Shown here: positions 5,391 through 5,941 of the stretch, piece by piece | How the letters are laid out: the number at the start of each line of letters is the position of its first letter | Numbering within the stretch: position 1 is the stretch's first letter | DNA from: CAYVAP01 sp964343195 | GTDB lineage: Bacteria; Bacteroidota; Bacteroidia; J057 | Direction: 5' to 3' | Length of the DNA stretch: 5,941 bases | NCBI GenBank assembly: GCA_964343195.1 | Contig: CAYFIR010000217.1 | Span: forward strand, 1 to 5,941 | Translations under genes and position numbers: made by a program | Notes under the pieces: generated by a model | What the model was told of the DNA's origin: nothing | The model's input: the letters and a program-made list of their open reading frames with translations, nothing else | Database searches by the model: none

Positions 5391-5924
5391 GAACGACTTC
5401 CGCATCACATAATCATCCTCGATCAGTCCGGCGCCCATCTCGAATGGATGGGTCCCCACGATCTCGAAGCCGTATTTGCGGTAGAAGCCCATGGCGCGGT
5501 GGTTGTGTTCCCAGACGCCCAGCCAGAGGCCATCGAACTGCTGCTCCTGTGCATGGTCGAGCGCGTAGTCCATCAGCCGTTGAGCAATGCCTTGCCCGTG
5601 AAAGCGCTGGTCCACGTAGAGTTTCCCGACCTCCAGCAAGTGCTGCCCTTTCAGCACTTCCGGGACGTGGTCCCAGGCGAGCTTGAGGTAACCGGTGGGT
5701 TCTTCTTCCTTCCATGCCGCCATGTAGATGTTCTCCAGATTCGACAACTCCGCCCGCCAGCCTTCCTCCGTATAGGCACGATCTACATAGCCCCAGAAGT
5801 GATCGGGCTGGTAATGAGCTTCGAAGGTCTCACAAAAAATGCGTTTGGCCAGGGGGAGTAGCCAGCCGAGGTCGTCCACCGTCGCACGGCGCAGGAGGAT
5901 GGGGGTGTTGGGTGAATTTTCCAA
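5385..5924 (-). CDS. GNAT-family N-acetyltransferase, PaiA-like
   Basis: GNAT enzymes transfer an acetyl group from acetyl-CoA to an amine. The 179-residue length is typical. LLRRATVDDL (10-19) is the usual first strand and helix. EVGKLYVDQRFHGQGIA (98-114) contains the acetyl-CoA pyrophosphate loop R107-x-x-G110-x-G112. LWLGVWEHNHRAMGFYRKYG (133-152) has the N-x-x-A-x-x-x-Y pattern of motif B, with Y148 in the position of the usual catalytic acid. The LGVWEHN block, the early ETFEAHY region and the ending VGTHPFEMG...DDYVMRK closely resemble PaiA, a spermine/spermidine acetyltransferase of Bacillus subtilis, so a polyamine or similar small amine substrate is plausible but inferred. TTG at 5924 is the start: only four codons separate it from an in-frame TAA (5939-5937), none of them a start, and the first internal ATG is at residue 68. 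The 160-base gap before the cyclase gene leaves co-transcription open. The promoter lies outside the window. Confidence 0.9.
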   Translation of the reverse strand: MENSPNTPILLRRATVDDLGWLLPLAKRIFCETFEAHYQPDHFWGYVDRAYTEEGWRAELSNLENIYMAAWKEEEPTGYLKLAWDHVPEVLKGQHLLEVGKLYVDQRFHGQGIAQRLMDYALDHAQEQQFDGLWLGVWEHNHRAMGFYRKYGFEIVGTHPFEMGAGLIEDDYVMRKSFT

Positions 5925-5941
5925 GGGGAGTTTCGGTTAAG

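Noticed and set aside
5448..5861. Plus-strand open frame opposite the acetyltransferase
   Set aside because: The minus-strand frame carries clear GNAT motifs over the same bases; the plus-strand product has none.

Overview
The window carries five protein-coding genes and reads as chromosomal DNA of a Bacteroidota bacterium, possibly from the Saprospiria/Cytophagia side (an inference, not a measurement). Three things point that way: a promoter upstream of the primase that matches the Bacteroidota -33/-7 consensus (TTTG, 19 nt, TAATTTTG); no Shine-Dalgarno motif in front of the primase, lipoprotein or cyclase genes; and the family types present, namely a Bacteroidota-like DnaG, a periplasmic TPR protein fused through one membrane helix to a cyclase, and a small lipoprotein. 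The dnaG 5' half is GC-rich, while the first gene and the leader regions are clearly more AT-rich.

Layout. Positions 1-257 are non-coding, with nested short direct and inverted repeats and a small GC-rich hairpin. Positions 258-632 (+) encode a small unrecognised membrane-anchored or secreted protein with seven cysteines. A promoter overlapping its stop codon leads into dnaG, 719-2716 (+), the replicative primase. A 60-nt gap separates dnaG from a small lipoprotein gene, 2777-3166 (+), built from five 16-residue repeats and probably read through from dnaG. Six bases later, on the opposite strand, ends a 683-residue sensor-like class III adenylate cyclase (5224-3173, -) with signal peptide, about eight 40-residue TPR units, one membrane helix and a catalytic domain. 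Upstream of it on the same strand is a PaiA-like GNAT acetyltransferase (5924-5385, -).

The genes do not form an obvious pathway. dnaG is a housekeeping replication gene without its classical rpsU/rpoD neighbours in view. The cyclase is a candidate cAMP signalling receptor, and the acetyltransferase probably acts on a small amine such as a polyamine. No mobile element, tRNA, rRNA or CRISPR array was seen.

The most notable points are: all four zinc ligands of the DnaG N-terminal zinc ribbon are replaced while the fold-defining residues remain; three of five genes start with TTG, two of them with no alternative; the lipoprotein and cyclase have very regular internal repeats; and the upstream non-coding region has repeat structure no gene explains. 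I see no convincing new multi-gene system.
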